Of a stretch of DNA of 64,000 bases, positions 34,240 through 46,046 are shown piece after piece. The notes beneath the pieces were generated by a model. The model searched no databases. It saw only the letters and a program-made list of their open reading frames with translations, and was not told the DNA's origin. The DNA is taken from assembly GCA_964020975.1 (NCBI GenBank), contig OZ026613.1, forward strand, positions 121,841,179-121,905,178, written 5' to 3'. Each line of letters starts with the position of its first letter. Position 1 is the stretch's first letter. Position numbers and translations under genes: made by a program. The stretch is from Hermodice carunculata. Lineage: Eukaryota; Annelida; Polychaeta; Eunicida; Amphinomidae.

Positions 34240-35035
34240 TCTATTTTGTTGAAATAAAATACCTTTTAAACCAATTACAGTAAATTAAAGGTGTAGGTAA
34301 CGGTAAAACGACATGAAATTTAGACAAATAATGTTGAAAAAATAAAATACCGCAGGTAAATTGTGACAGTGCCCTAGCCCAAAATGTACTTCAACCAAAA
34401 GCAAAGCTGGCCTAGTTTTGAACAGCCTACCTTTTCTGTGATGCAAGTACTACTTTATTCATGGTTACCAAAGAATTTCAGACAGCGTTCAAGTGAAAGA
34501 TGGTCAAACGATTAGATTGTGATATGACGCATAAAGTAAACAATTTATATATTTCCTAGATACATGTAATACTCTACATATGTAAACTTGGGTGCAGATC
34601 GTACTTTTTATGAAGATATGGGTAATTCCATATCATAATGCATAGACAATGGTAGTTAGTACCTCACCGATGTCATGATTAATATTTACATCTGCTATAT
34701 AATAATTTTTGATGGACAAACGTTTTGAGCAAAATAAAGCTTTGTATTTCTCGGACATTTAACCTTTTGTATCTCTACACCCTTAGACGATTTTTTAGAT
34801 GTATGTCTGACTGAAAACAGTTCTGGTAATATTCTGCTCGTTTTAAATATTTTGGTTCATGCTATAGTTTTAAGATATTGCCTCAGCAATTTAAGTTACT
34901 GTGTCATACCGGTAGAAATGTGCCTAAAAGTTGGTGTTATACGTTTTACTTTCCATACCAAATGATCTGCCTCTTTTCATCACGTTTAAAGAGAACAGAC
35001 AGGAATGTAATGAAAATACTTTGCATGTAATTCTA
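34240..35035. other. Intergenic AT-rich sequence, nothing recognised
   Basis: No coding motif and no repeat I can define. Confidence 0.5.
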
Positions 35036-35040
35036 TATTT

Positions 35041-35686
35041 AGCTCAGCTGACTTGCTGGTCAGGCTGAGCTTTTAGGAGGCTGAGTCGTCCGTCCGTTCA
35101 CAAATACATTTTCGACTTCTCCAAAACCGTCAGCCAGATTCACTTCAAACTTGGTGGGAATGTACCTTGAGTGCGTCTCATTTTGGGGGAAAATCTTATA
35201 AAGTCTTCTCCTTCGAAACCATTCACCCAATTGCTTTGATATCACACAGCAACACTCCTTGGGACTCCTAGTTCTTAATGGTTTACCAGGCATTTTGTCC
35301 GATTTTTCAATGATTTTTTTTGTGTGTTTTTGTTATTTTCAACTTCTCCAGGACCGTCACTCAGATTAAACTGAAACTTGGTGTGTATGGTCCTTGGGAA
35401 AGGGTCAAACACAGTTGTTCACTAAATGGCACCAGCGTGCATTTGTGACTTTAAACGGTGTTTTCAACTCAGGTACTTATCGGAAAATGCACCCTTGGTA
35501 TTGATTACTATGTTAGTCAATGGGCATTCTGATGGTAATTCACATTTAAATAAAATTTTTTTCTTTAGGCAAATTTTAAAAATACTTCATGCGCTCAGCT
35601 AAAGCTCAACATAGGTCTATTCAGTTGCAACTTTGATTTTGTGAGCAAGCTGAGCACGGACTGCTCACACAGCCCTCTAGTTAGCT
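35041..35686 (+). mobile_element. Dispersed repeat with possible Helitron-like 3' end
   Basis: Related to the repeat at 1-2,430 (CCGTCACTCAGATTAAACTG, TTAGTCAATGGGCATTCTGA). The left end carries a hairpin (AGCTCAGCTGAC and GTCAGGCTGAGCT). The right end reads GAGCA, CGGAC, TGCTC, ACACAGCCCT, CTAGT: a 5-bp stem, ten bases, then CTAG. A 3' hairpin shortly before CTRR is the Helitron signature, but I see no matching TC start or helicase, so the class is uncertain. Confidence 0.5.
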
Positions 35687-35699
35687 GTCGGTATAAATT

Positions 35700-38200
35700 A
35701 TCAAATTAGATAATGTAGGTTTACTGCCGTATCAGAATCATTTTCAAAGTTCAAACAATTGATGTCAATTCCAACCGCAGGCAACATACATTCGCAGTTT
35801 CATATTTATCTAAAATAAAGGTCTAAATTTGAAAAAAAACACATATTATATCGATTCTGCAGTCACATTATATTTCTTTTCATTATTCCCCACAATACAT
35901 TCAACTGTCATCAAAGACAGCACATGAGAATGAAAAAGACAGGTCCAAACCACAATATTTTGGTGTCTACCCAACTGCATCCGTAAACTGAATATAGTTC
36001 AACTTGAAATTTTGTTTCATGTTGACCCAAGGGCCAAGGCCCTCATAATTATTTCAAAAGTAGAAGGTCTTTCAGAATGAAAATTGCACGCTTAATGTTA
36101 ACGACAGACATATCAACATGTGCACAGGTATATGGTCAGTCACACTGGCAACATCCCATGAAAAATCGCTTGACCTAAAAAAATTAATGATAAAATAAAA
36201 TATAATAAAACAAAATATGTTTTACAAGTGGCTCCGTCTGTGCCCAGTTAACAAATTAAATATACGTCAAAGGAAGTAATGTGTAAAAGGGAAAGAACAT
36301 CAATTTTAAACATTTTCAACAAATGTCCAAGTTACCTAAAGCCTAACAAAAATATTTATGTGGGTCCGGTAACCCGACCTACCCTATCAAAAAGGTCCGA
36401 CCCCAAATAAAATTTATGAAATGAAAAAAAAAAAAAAGTTTCAAGCCGGCTTTCCATGATATAACTTGATCGACCTTGGTTGAAAGATTTTATCCAGAAA
36501 GTTGCCGTTATTTTGAAGCAGGGTCAACTCAAACACAGCATTTTATTTCAACTTGTCTGGAGGATTAACTTTGGCCGGGGAAACAGTATAACTGCATTGC
36601 CGCGGTTGTTCGGTAAAACAGCATAGTCCCAGCAAAGCTGCATAGCCATGGTTGCTCAGTGATCATTATCGTAATATTTCGCTAGGCTCCAGCTGCCTGT
36701 TTTCCAAGTTACCAGGGCAAACGGCCGTAAAAAATCTTTTAACGAAAGATTTACTATCTTAACTATCATCCCCTCGCTTGGTTGTGTCTGAAGCAGTTGC
36801 TATCGTTAGTTACAAATCCAAATGCGACATGATACCATGCAAATAATGCACGTGTTTTTGAGCGCCATTTTTAACATGGCGCAATGCATATTGGGACATT
36901 CGCATAGAAGTACATTTGATTTGGATATCAACGTGAATCACGATCACAGCACATATCATTTTTATTGATGCTCTGAAATATTTGCAAATTATATACTGTT
37001 GGTTTCATATATAATACCACCCCCAAGATCGTCCCATTACTATCCTCATTTACCAACTATTGGGTCCCGATTGGATATTTGGAGGAGGTAATATCCAAAA
37101 TGTATGACTAGTATGGAAATGACAGTCCGGCTCGCTATTTTATGCAAATGAGGCCAAATCCAGGCTTTTGATTGGTCGAGAAGGGTCACGTGACTACATT
37201 TGGTGCAGCAAAGTGTCCATCTCTCTCAATATGAGAGATCCAGGTCAAAGGTCACATGAAAAATCTGTATTTACCTGTATTACGTGACCCAATGGCGGTA
37301 AAGAAACAGGGAAAACGGTACCATGAACAATTCTTTCTATCATTTGTACGTTTCAACCACCATGCAGTCTTGCAGTCAAATCTCTCAGAGCCCCATCAGG
37401 TACTTTACCGTAGCCCTGAAATTATCTATCACACGCAGTGGAGACCAAGGCACTGATTTTACATACACTTACACCTTCCCATATTGGTTCCTGACCAGAC
37501 AAATTTCAGACAGCTGTAAATTTAGACTAGTTCAATCAGGGGACATCAACAAATGTTGAACACTTGAAAATGATATTTGTGAGAAAGAAACCTACAGGTT
37601 TACTGTGTTTGTAAATATGCTGGTTCCAGACACGACACATTCCACACAGATGACAACCTTAATGGGGGCTCAGAGAGGGCAGAAGTAAAATACACCTGTC
37701 TCTGGAGACAGGCTGCACTTTTCACCATATCTACACAGACGTAACATTTGACCCCAGAATGTCAGTCATTTTCTTGCTAGGAATGTGGAAAAACTGCTAT
37801 GTTCTTTTCTAGAGTTCTGAATAAATATCATAATCAAATTATTCCCTGAAAAATTTCGTATGAAAAGAACTGACAATTTATGCATTTTTGTATTGTATAA
37901 TTTATGTTCATATGTCTACCTCAAATAATAATGACTCTATTAAACACAACAACCGTGATAATAAGGGTTCGTTCACGATTGTCATCATTATTGAGGACAT
38001 ACAGAAAGTACTTTCTTTTGTGACCACCTCCCCCCACAAGAGCATACATAAAATGATGATAATGCATGAACTTTGTATGTTTCCCCTATTTCTGGGAAAC
38101 TGTGCTTTATGTGCAGTTTTCCATGATCATTTTATCCCTTCTCTTCGGCACCCATATGAAAATCACCATTAAGATATGATGATTTCTTAAAATTTGTATT
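35700..38200. other. Intergenic sequence, nothing firm recognised
   Basis: Contains GTCCGGTAACCCGACC near 36,365 followed by an A run at 36,425-36,438 (perhaps a retroposon end), and a GC-richer patch at 36,540-37,250. Short frames near 37,256-37,559 show no known domain. Confidence 0.4.
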
Positions 38201-38277
38201 AAAATCTTGTTTTCACAATATTTTAGAAAATATTATGACAGGGACGAAAATAGAAATCATAGTAATTGTGTTGAAAA

Positions 38278-38400
38278 AAATGAAGATAATGATAATGATG
38301 ATGATGATGATGATAATAATAATAATTGTACTAATCAGGAAAATGACAATAATGATGATCATGACGATAATAATGATAACAATAGAATAGCAATGACAAA
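38278..38400. repeat. GAT/AAT-rich microsatellite
   Basis: Runs of GATGATGATGATGATAATAA and related triplets. Asp/Asn-rich and Ile-rich frames in this stretch are compositional. Confidence 0.92.
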
Positions 38401-38435
38401 AATAAGAAGAAAAACAAGGTTCAAAAGCAATTAGA

Positions 38436-39730
38436 ATATTATAACTGACGAGGACGACATATCTAATAAATTTATTAATTTTATTTTTTTTGTGTTTATG
38501 TTGGACCAAGATTAGCCGAGTCTCTATAAAATACAAATGAAAATCCCTCCTCATTTTTGAAAGGGAATTTTCCCATTCCACTATTCCTCCATCCTGTTGT
38601 TGAAGATGTCTTTAAAATCATAATTAACTCTGCGAAATTCTTCTCCCAAAATCCCAAAGTCAATGAATACATTTTACATGGTATTCTCATTCCCCTTACC
38701 TATATAATAAACTTGTCTCTTCAGACAGTTATTTTTCCCGATTTGAAGAAGCTTGCTAAAGTAATTCATCTTTTCAAAAACTGGTGACCTTGAACATTTA
38801 GCAATTACCGTCTGATCTCTTTTTTTTTGCCTGTTTTCTCAAAGATTTTTTCATGTTAAGATATGTATAATCAATTAATAGAATTTGGTTTTCGTAAAAA
38901 ACACAGAACAGGAGTGGCTGTAAGTTACTTAGTTAATAAAGTGTCGGAGTCGGGATTATGCAGTTAGCATATTTCTCGATCTTTCTAAGGCTTTTGATAC
39001 TATAATTTAAACAAAAGTAACTATATGTTTTTTTCAAAATAAGTCTTGCACATTTGATAAACATAGCTTGTCAATAAAAATGTATGATGTACGTTTAGAA
39101 CAAGCAGAAAATTGTAAATTTCTTGGTGTTTGGATTGATGAATTGGAAGTATCGTATATCTCAAATTTCCAGTAACTTAAGAAAAAATGTTATATTTAAG
39201 AAAATTCGATGGAAACTTGGAAAAATATTTTGACCAAGCTATATTAGACCTTAGCATTCCCATATCTTATTTACTGCAATGTTACATGGGCTGCTAATAA
39301 TATCACTAATTTGGATAAATTTATCAAAATACAAAAGAAATTAGTACGTATTATAAGCAATGCTTACTTTAATGCTCATACATCTCCCGTTTTCAAAGAG
39401 TTAAATTTACTGCCTTTCAATCACATAAAATATTTATACGACTGCTGTATTCATGTTTAGGATAATTAAAAACCTCATGCGTACTGCTTTTCAAGATATG
39501 TTTTCCATATATTTCATGTACATTCTTATATTACTGGACAATCAAACAGTTTATATATTCCACGGTATCGAACAATATGCTGTGAAGTTGCCATTAAATG
39601 TCATGGACCCATTGTATGGAATACTTTACCAAATTATGTGCAAAAATATCTTCATTACATTCATTTCAAAAGAAACTGAAAAGGTACTTAATTGCAGGTG
39701 TATAATGTGTTTTATTCTTATCTTTTCGTT
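38436..39730 (+). mobile_element. LINE fragment (CR1/L2-like), truncated
   Basis: Recognisable in order: PLTYIINLSLQTVIFPD near 38,696 (reverse transcriptase N-terminal block), EFGFRKKHRTGVAVSY near 38,881 with a break, a worn LSKAFDT block near 38,985, CKFLGVWIDE near 39,115, then IKIQKKLVRIISNAYFNAHT near 39,325 and LNLLPFNHIKYLYDCCIHV near 39,405. The palm block with YADD is missing, and stops and frame changes are frequent. It is of the same family as 46,050-49,080: the text ATTATAACTGACGAG, GTTGGACCAA and ATACAAATGAAAATCCCTC is shared. Confidence 0.88.
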
Positions 39731-39739
39731 TAACTAACC

Positions 39740-39930
39740 TTCTTTATAGTACATGTATATGTAGAAGGAACTAAAATACGCGACCTGGCTTGTATATTTT
39801 GACGCGTAATTTTAATGCTTTCTTGGGGGACATTATAAGCTTCTCGGAGTTTCGTTCCCCGACATGTCGGCCTATGTATGGCAACTTAGCCGACTATACT
39901 TTTGTGATTAATAAAAATCATAATTCGTTC
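39740..39930. other. Intergenic spacer
   Basis: Nothing recognised. Confidence 0.5.
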
Positions 39931-40079
39931 AAATTCACATAGCATAACATGGTTGTGGTCGAAGTGCGGCTGATGTCCTTGTAATATTAGATGAGAACTG
40001 CGCCCCCAGTGCAAAACTACCTTCTGCAATACAAGAAGACAGTTCTACGCAAAAGCCACAACGATTGCTGCGCTGTCGG

Positions 40080-40261
40080 AGGTTCAGTTCAACTGGTGGG
40101 AAATTCAAACAAATTTTAGTATGTGCACACGCTAAGTTTTCCCGGTTTTGCCTGAACAATTTCCTCTCTGTTTTGTCGCACGGAAACTGGTAAAAGCCGA
40201 GTCCAGGTGTCTTTCTCATAGACCTTGTGCACTTAGGCACGCAACAGTTAATGTTCTGCAT
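40080..40261 (-). pseudogene. THAP-type zinc-finger start (worn)
   Basis: From an ATG at 40,261 the minus strand reads MQNINCCVPKCTRSM then GLGFYQFPCDKTERKLFRQN. This fits the N-terminal THAP pattern: a Cys pair about four residues apart at the very start, FY-FP, then basic residues. The usual RKxW tryptophan is Phe here, and the downstream C-x2-H is not intact (ICLNF in place of IC--HF). THAP domains bind DNA and occur in host regulators and in P-element-type transposases; which of these this was cannot be told. No later exon was found. Confidence 0.5.
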
Positions 40262-40264
40262 TTT

Positions 40265-41045
40265 CTAACTTTCTCCGGTTGGGACTTGAACATACGTGTA
40301 TCACACCGACAAGGGTCAACACTGCAGCTAAGGTACTACTCCACTGTCAGTCTGAACTGCTGGCTGACTTTGTCCCCGGCGATCCCCCAGGATGCATTGC
40401 AGTAAACATGCTGTGACGTAATAAGGCGATAGGGTAATTGCTGCAGAGAGTGTACATAATTTTCAGAACCATGATGATATTTGACAAATCATATTTGAAA
40501 CTATTGTCGCTATCAAGATGTGCACACAATTAGCAAACAGAAACATAATTATGCTAATAATTGCATTTGAAAGTTAGCCTACTTCGGATTTGACACAAGG
40601 TTGACTACATATGATTGTATCTACTTTGAATACATATAATGAGTAACACTATGGACTAGCTGCTAACAGCATATTAGTGGAAAATTAAAGAGACCAACAC
40701 TGGTATCAAAATATGCAAGCTTTTCACACACACACAGCCTGATTTGCTTTCCAGCAACTCGTTGTTTTCTAGTTCAAATCACATTGGGAGAGAACCAAGC
40801 ATGAGTTTCTTCATACAGCCAAGAAGGCCCGCCCTCACTGGGCATCCACTTCTGGCCTGGGGCAATGAGAACTGCGGATAGTAGGGTACCATCAGGCATA
40901 ATGGCACTGTTCAAACGTGCCCTACTGGTGCGATCTGCCCTTGCCCAAGCTTACACTTCTTCTTGTCTTGATGCCTCTGCAAATATAAACACTCTGTTGT
41001 ATCATTTGGTATTTACTTATATCATTTTGTCGTTTATATTACACC
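40265..41045. other. Intergenic sequence, nothing recognised
   Basis: No coding motif. The stretch at 40,825-40,990 is somewhat GC-richer. Confidence 0.45.
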
Positions 41046-41049
41046 ACTC

Positions 41050-41196
41050 GCCAAAAAAAAAACAAACAAACAAACAAAAAAACCAAAAAAAACCCAAACA
41101 AACAAAAAAAAACAAAAACAAAAAAACAAAAAAACAAAAAAAACAAAACAAAAAACAACAACAAAAACAAAAACAAACAAAAACAAAAATAAAACA
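41050..41196. repeat. A-rich (A)nC tract
   Basis: Third tract of this kind in the window, with CAAACAAACAAACAAAAAAA at its start. It lies about 90 bases upstream of the LINE open frame at 41,290. Confidence 0.95.
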
Positions 41197-41249
41197 TGTT
41201 GCAAATGGACACTCGAGGTCAAGATAATAAAAATGCTACAAACTTCAAT

Positions 41250-42431
41250 ACAATTTTAGCATTGACGGGTCCTCATCATTTCAACTAGGATGGCTCCCCC
41301 AAAACTGATTCTGGATCGCATTAAGATAAAATACTTTCACAGGATGAAATTTGAGATGCCAGACACAAGGCTATGTAAGCAAATTTTTGACACTCTTTGG
41401 CAAAGAAATGATGACACAACTGCAAAGATTTGGCCATATGTTGACGAAATTAAGAAGGTCTTTAATAATATAGCCATAGACCATGCTCTGGAATCAAGGA
41501 ATCCAGAATGGCTGGGATGCTTTCTAAAATTATCGCTAGAAGCATATAAATTAGACTTTTTCCGGGAAATACACTTGAAAAAGTCTTTAAGATGGTATCA
41601 AATGTTTAAACGGTCCTCTTTCGGTGAAAGTTATCTTTTTAATGTAAATAACTTTGCCGGTGCACGATTAACATTTTTGGCCCGCACTGGGCGTCTGGGT
41701 GTCGGGGAAGATCTGGAAAGATGGGGTTTATCAGACGGAAGATGCCCTTTATGTAAAGATAGTAGAGAAGATTTATCACATTTTCTATTTGTGTGCCCAG
41801 CACTAAATGATATCAGGTTACAGGCATATAGAAATTTGGAAGTCAGCTCTCTGGATGAGAATTGTAAACAAGCATGGCAGCGTTTTTCCGCCTCCTAGCT
41901 GAAAAATAAAGTATGTTGGTTCCTTGGCGAGCACGCATATGATCTTGGACAGGACATTGGTGAATTATTTGACCAAACATGTAAAACATTTTTGGTTGAG
42001 GCTTGGCATTACAGGAGACAGTCACTTAATGACTTCTCGGATAGACAGATTGTACCATTGTTCTACATGTACCTCTTATAAATAGACCTGCTCCAATGTA
42101 TATATACCTGATTTCTTTTTCTTAATAATGACGCTGGAGGCCATATGTTCTGCATTATATATGAAACGTGTATAATGTACATGTCCTTACGCTTTCTAGA
42201 GTTTTGTCCCAATGAGTGGTTTATCTCTAGTTTTGGTGCGGAGGACATAAATTAGCACTTGTACTATTATAGTTACTATACTTATTTCAACATACGAAGA
42301 TTATTTGATTGATAATGAGGATGCCTGATTATTTGTGTATATCTTCGACGCATCATGGAATTTCCCCGGTTCCGTTGGTGCCCCCGCTGTAAAGGGGACG
42401 TTTTCCTAATAAATTATTATTATTATTATTT
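41250..42431 (+). mobile_element. LINE 3' part (I-like): ORF2 C-terminus, 3' UTR and TTA tail
   Basis: An open frame of 202 codons (41,290-41,898) carries the post-polymerase region ending in a zinc knuckle, GRCPLCKDSREDLSHFLFVC (CxxC, then H and C). One in-frame TAG follows, and the same frame then continues for about 60 codons (VCWFLGEHAYDLGQD) to TAA near 42,080. The 3' UTR has TTACGCTTTCTAGAG and CGACGCATCATGGAAT, and the element ends in AATAAATTATTATTATTATT. The UTR matches 50,240-50,545. Upstream ORF2 parts are missing, so the copy is 5' truncated. Confidence 0.88.
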
Positions 42432-42434
42432 CCA

Positions 42435-43095
42435 TTCTAAGTTCTGATACCAAAGGGCCCGATTGACAAATCTAATAAAGATACATATTAAGTATAGAAT
42501 GAGTTGTATATTACAGTCAAGGTAGTGGAGATCACAGATTAAGATATAGGCAAAACCGGAAAAGTAATGTATCTACATCTGATAATTTCTATTCATAAGT
42601 CTCGGAAGCAGGCCAATTTGTTATAATTTCCACTTTTCTTTCACATTTGAGGATGCGTACCATGGCGCTCATTTCTAGGTAACATGGGTAATACCGGTAG
42701 GTACTCGGGTATGCCAATACTTAACATCAGGGACTTAGCTTTTAGATGTCAATACATGCATCTGACAATGAAACGAATCAAATGGATATCGGCCAGATGA
42801 AAAACTTTAAAACACAAGTTTGTTTCATGTAAAAACACAGCTTCCAACAGGAAAGTTTTGGTATTTGAAAAAAAAGTGTCAGTATGTCATCGAGCTTTGA
42901 ATGTTAGTGGTCCACCATCGTTGCCATGAATGAGGATGAAAACCTTTCGATTATAACAGAACCTTCAGTGTCCAATGTACCACCCTGATAGCCCTCGGGA
43001 CTTTGTACGCTGACGGTGTGGGTTTTTGTCTCCCTCCCCAAATGATAAAAGAACGTGTAGCATAAAACGTAAAAAAATGAAAAAAATGTTGACAA
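42435..43095. other. Intergenic sequence, nothing recognised
   Basis: A minus-strand open reading extends from the candidate exon at 43,101-43,230 through 42,904, but the part below 43,100 lies beyond a good donor and shows no motif. Confidence 0.4.
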
Positions 43096-43100
43096 CTGAC

Positions 43101-43230
43101 CTGCCTCTGCTAGATATCTGTCCCCAAAGTCAGAATTATCAGAACTGCCTCCATCTGTCTCCATGTGTGCCCCGAGCGTCTTCTTGCGGGGCCTCGGCTT
43201 GTTCCATAACCAGTAGGTTTTTCCTATCGC
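43101..43230 (-). CDS. Candidate exon of an unidentified gene
   Basis: On the minus strand a 130-nt stretch stands between a good acceptor (AAACTTTCAG) and a good donor (GAGGCAG|GTCAGT). One frame is open throughout (43 codons plus one base) and reads NKPRPRKKTLGAH, then METDGGSSDNSDFGDRYLAE: a basic patch followed by an acidic, Ser-rich patch. The codon use looks less AT-driven than nearby chance frames. I do not recognise the protein, and no partner exon was found, so it could be chance. Confidence 0.3.
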
Positions 43231-43535
43231 CTGAAAGTTTACATGCGATGAAAGTAATATAAGACGCCTCGATAAATCCTTTTTACAACTTGTTGATGGA
43301 AAGAAAGGTTAGCTTTAATGCAGAAAAAACAAAGTGAACATGTCATGGGAGTAAAGCAATAAGCTCAGTACACGAGAATCATTTGACACAAAGCCAGGTC
43401 ATGGGGTATGCGACAATAATATAGATCTAGCAAGAATAATGGGTACTTCATGGAGGGGTGTGTAAAACGCTACATTCATAATAACTTAAAAATAAAATTT
43501 TCAGACATTAACTTGCCCGAGGTTTCACATAATAG

Positions 43536-43558
43536 CCCCCCCCCGGGGGGGGGGGGGG
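43536..43558. repeat. C9G14 run
   Basis: Nine C directly followed by about 14 G, flanked by GGTTTCA on the left and TTGAAAC on the right, making an extended inverted repeat. Confidence 0.9.
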
Positions 43559-43559
43559 T

Positions 43560-44635
43560 TGAAACTAGCGTACATTGGAAGGTGAAGAGTCACCTAGAGA
43601 CCTAAATAATATCCACGTGTATGTACACAGCTCTGCTAACATCAGAAACATTAACGGGAGAAAGGAATTGCAACTTTTCTTTTTCCACCGTGAAGCATCC
43701 TCTAACGTCAGAAGAGCAATTAAATGGATCAGAAGAAAGTTTGCGTTGCATATGATGAATATGTGAATTCAATCATGTATGATAAAGACACACCTAAAGG
43801 AAATCCGGAAAATAAATTTACGGTATACCTTTTTGGCCAAAAATATGAATCCTGTTATAAACCAATTCAACACTGACACCTTTAATGTCACAACATCCAG
43901 CACATAAAGGTCATTAAGATGTTGTTTATGTGCTCATTTTGCACATTCCATTGCATAGGATCATGTCTGCACAAAGTATAACAGACTGGGAGTTGCTTTC
44001 TGTGATGAACAAAATCCAGGCGTGAAAAACGCTGTGAACGTTGATATTTGAAAGGGTGGGGGCATTTTTCAGTATGTACAAATAAAACTGAAAAGCTCAT
44101 ACAAAATTGCAAGTCGGCTAATAGGGTTTAAAGGTCATGGACGCATAGAGACACATGTAACCCTGTCCCATTACATGAGATACGGTGTGAATATTCACGT
44201 AGAATCCACGATGCTCATGATGAAATAAGGGTGCAAAAGGTGCCACATAAAATAGAGGTTGTATTGGCTAACTCGAAGTACATAAAACGTCTACACTTTC
44301 GTATGTAAAAACACCTCAACGGTAATAACGGGTATCCATTGAAACTGTGTGACTCTGACGATAATAAAAGATTATCGATGATTACAGGAGAGTGAGGAAA
44401 ATTATAGGCCCTAACTGGCAAACCTTGGGAAACCAAAATGATTGGACTAAGAGGGAGCAACTTACGTGAGCATATTTTTTGTATGAGTGAATTGACTAGC
44501 CTCACCGATATTGTAACAGATAAATATGCTATATCTGCTGCACGTTTTAAGCTGAAAGCGGAAAACCTTGTGCAATGAACAATACACACAGTTATTTTTT
44601 TTAGATATGGAGGCAAGGCAGTCATACAATTTTGG
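43560..44635. other. Intergenic sequence, nothing recognised
   Basis: A plus-strand frame at 43,575-43,766 and minus-strand frames at 43,888-44,625 lack known motifs. Confidence 0.4.
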
Positions 44636-45075
44636 TAAAATTTCTAGAATATTTTCCTGATGAGTGGGCTGAAGGTTTAACTAAATCATGCATAAGGGAG
44701 AATGTGCACAAATTATTGGCAGCAGTATTGGAAACACAATGCTGTTCTCTTTCTAGAAATATATTTGGTGAACTGTATGCTTAAGTATTTGGGGGAACTG
44801 CACACTTGAGGGAATGTGTAGTATTAAGGAAGGTGAAAGGGATATAAGCATAGTTTTTGACAATATTTACAGGATCAGTAAGTCATGCAAGTTAAAAAAT
44901 ACTGGTATACGAAAGAAAGCCTGGCGACTAGTACATAAAATATGTTCGCAAAGGTGAAACGTTTTTTTTCCGTATGAAGGCGATTGGTTGGAACATGTTA
45001 AAGGGGTGCCACAGGGCTGCATTCTCTCACCAACCTCATTCTCTGTTGTTATGAAATATCTCCTGTTTATGTTAA

Positions 45076-45306
45076 CTCATTCCACCCTGATAGAAGACTG
45101 AGTCAACAGCTTTCCTTGGCGCGCTCTGGGCGCAATGCGCCCAGAGCGCGCCAAGGAAAGCTGTTGACCATGGGCATATAATTTGGAATGATCTTCCATG
45201 CAAGTTTCATCCAAAATATTGAAAAATAATCCCTAAATTAGTCAAATACAATTAGCAGACGACATTTAGATATTAGCGGGAAAAAGCGTCATCAGGGTGG
45301 AATGAG
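45076..45306. mobile_element. 231-bp TTAA-flanked MITE with perfect ends and a perfect palindrome
   Basis: TTAA at 45,072-45,075 and 45,307-45,310. Ends CTCATTCCACCCTGAT and ATCAGGGTGGAATGAG are perfect inverted repeats of 16 bp (20 with the TTAA). Removing the element with one TTAA joins the LINE text on both sides. A perfect 67-bp palindrome lies near the left end. TTAA targeting suggests a piggyBac-type mobiliser; no transposase is encoded. Confidence 0.93.
45102..45168. repeat. Perfect 67-bp palindrome (33-bp arms, 1-base centre)
   Basis: The left arm (45,102-45,134) starts GTCAACAGCTTTCC and ends TCTGGGCGCA; the right arm (45,136-45,168) is its exact reverse complement. The arms are GC-rich next to the centre (GCGCGCTCTGGGCGC) within an AT-rich neighbourhood. 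Confidence 0.97.
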
Positions 45307-46046
45307 TTAAATGAGCACAATTTAAGAGTCCAGTATGACGGTGAACGTATCACTGCGTACTTAACGCAGACGACATTTTCCTTGTGGCCACAGCTGAGAC
45401 TGGTTATCAAAAAGCTTTTAGTTGCCGATAAGTTAGTTAATGAATGGGCAGTGAAGTTAAAGGTTGAACTGACTAAATCACCACAGGATTCTCGTTATAT
45501 GAATTTACACCGAAGGCCGAAGCTGTATCGCTTAAATGGTTATATATTCAGTTTCTTATCATCACCCACAAATATAAACAGTCTCTTTCGGTGACAGTAT
45601 ATGGGACAATCTGATTATGCCCTCACTGTCACAATGTTTCCACCATCTTCCAAAAGCAATGACTGCTGGACACATTGTTTTAAAAAGATTCATAGAAAAC
45701 ATAGTAAAGACTATTCGGTGAAATCGATGACGAACTTTCTTCAAAGTGCACACTAAATAAATTTACGACTTACGATGAAAGTTGCCTTTTTTACATGAAA
45801 GACTTCAAGGGGACTAGATTGAAATTCATGGCCGAACAGGATGCCTAGGAGTGCAGGAAACTTGAAAGAATTGGGCCGTATCTGACGCTTTCAGAAAAAT
45901 GTGTAAGGATGGCACACAGGATTTTTTCACTTCTTATTTACATGCCCATGTTATGCCCAACTAAAACGCACAATTTGGTAATATTTGTAGATAAGTACCA
46001 AGTTTTGCCAACACATTTACTAAACCCTTACTTCTGTCACAGAAAA

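Larger units (their letters stand above)
44640..45990 (+). mobile_element. LINE fragment (I-like), decayed, interrupted by a TTAA element
   Basis: RKKAWRLVHKICS near 44,912, WLEHVKGVPQGCILSPTSF near 44,990, then after the inserted element ADDIFLVATAETGYQKAF near 45,370: these correspond to GKAWRLIIGLYS, FEVSHGVKQGCIMSPTLL and YADDIALL of the LINE at 62,690-64,000. Near 45,790-45,990 worn text (FKGTRLKFMAEQ, LERIG) corresponds to the C-terminal part seen intact at 41,640-41,790. Multiple stops and shifts. Confidence 0.85.

Noticed and set aside
37256-37559. Overlapping frames beginning at ATGs near 37,256 and 37,323
   Set aside because: The frames compete, neither shows a domain, and no convincing splice sites were seen.
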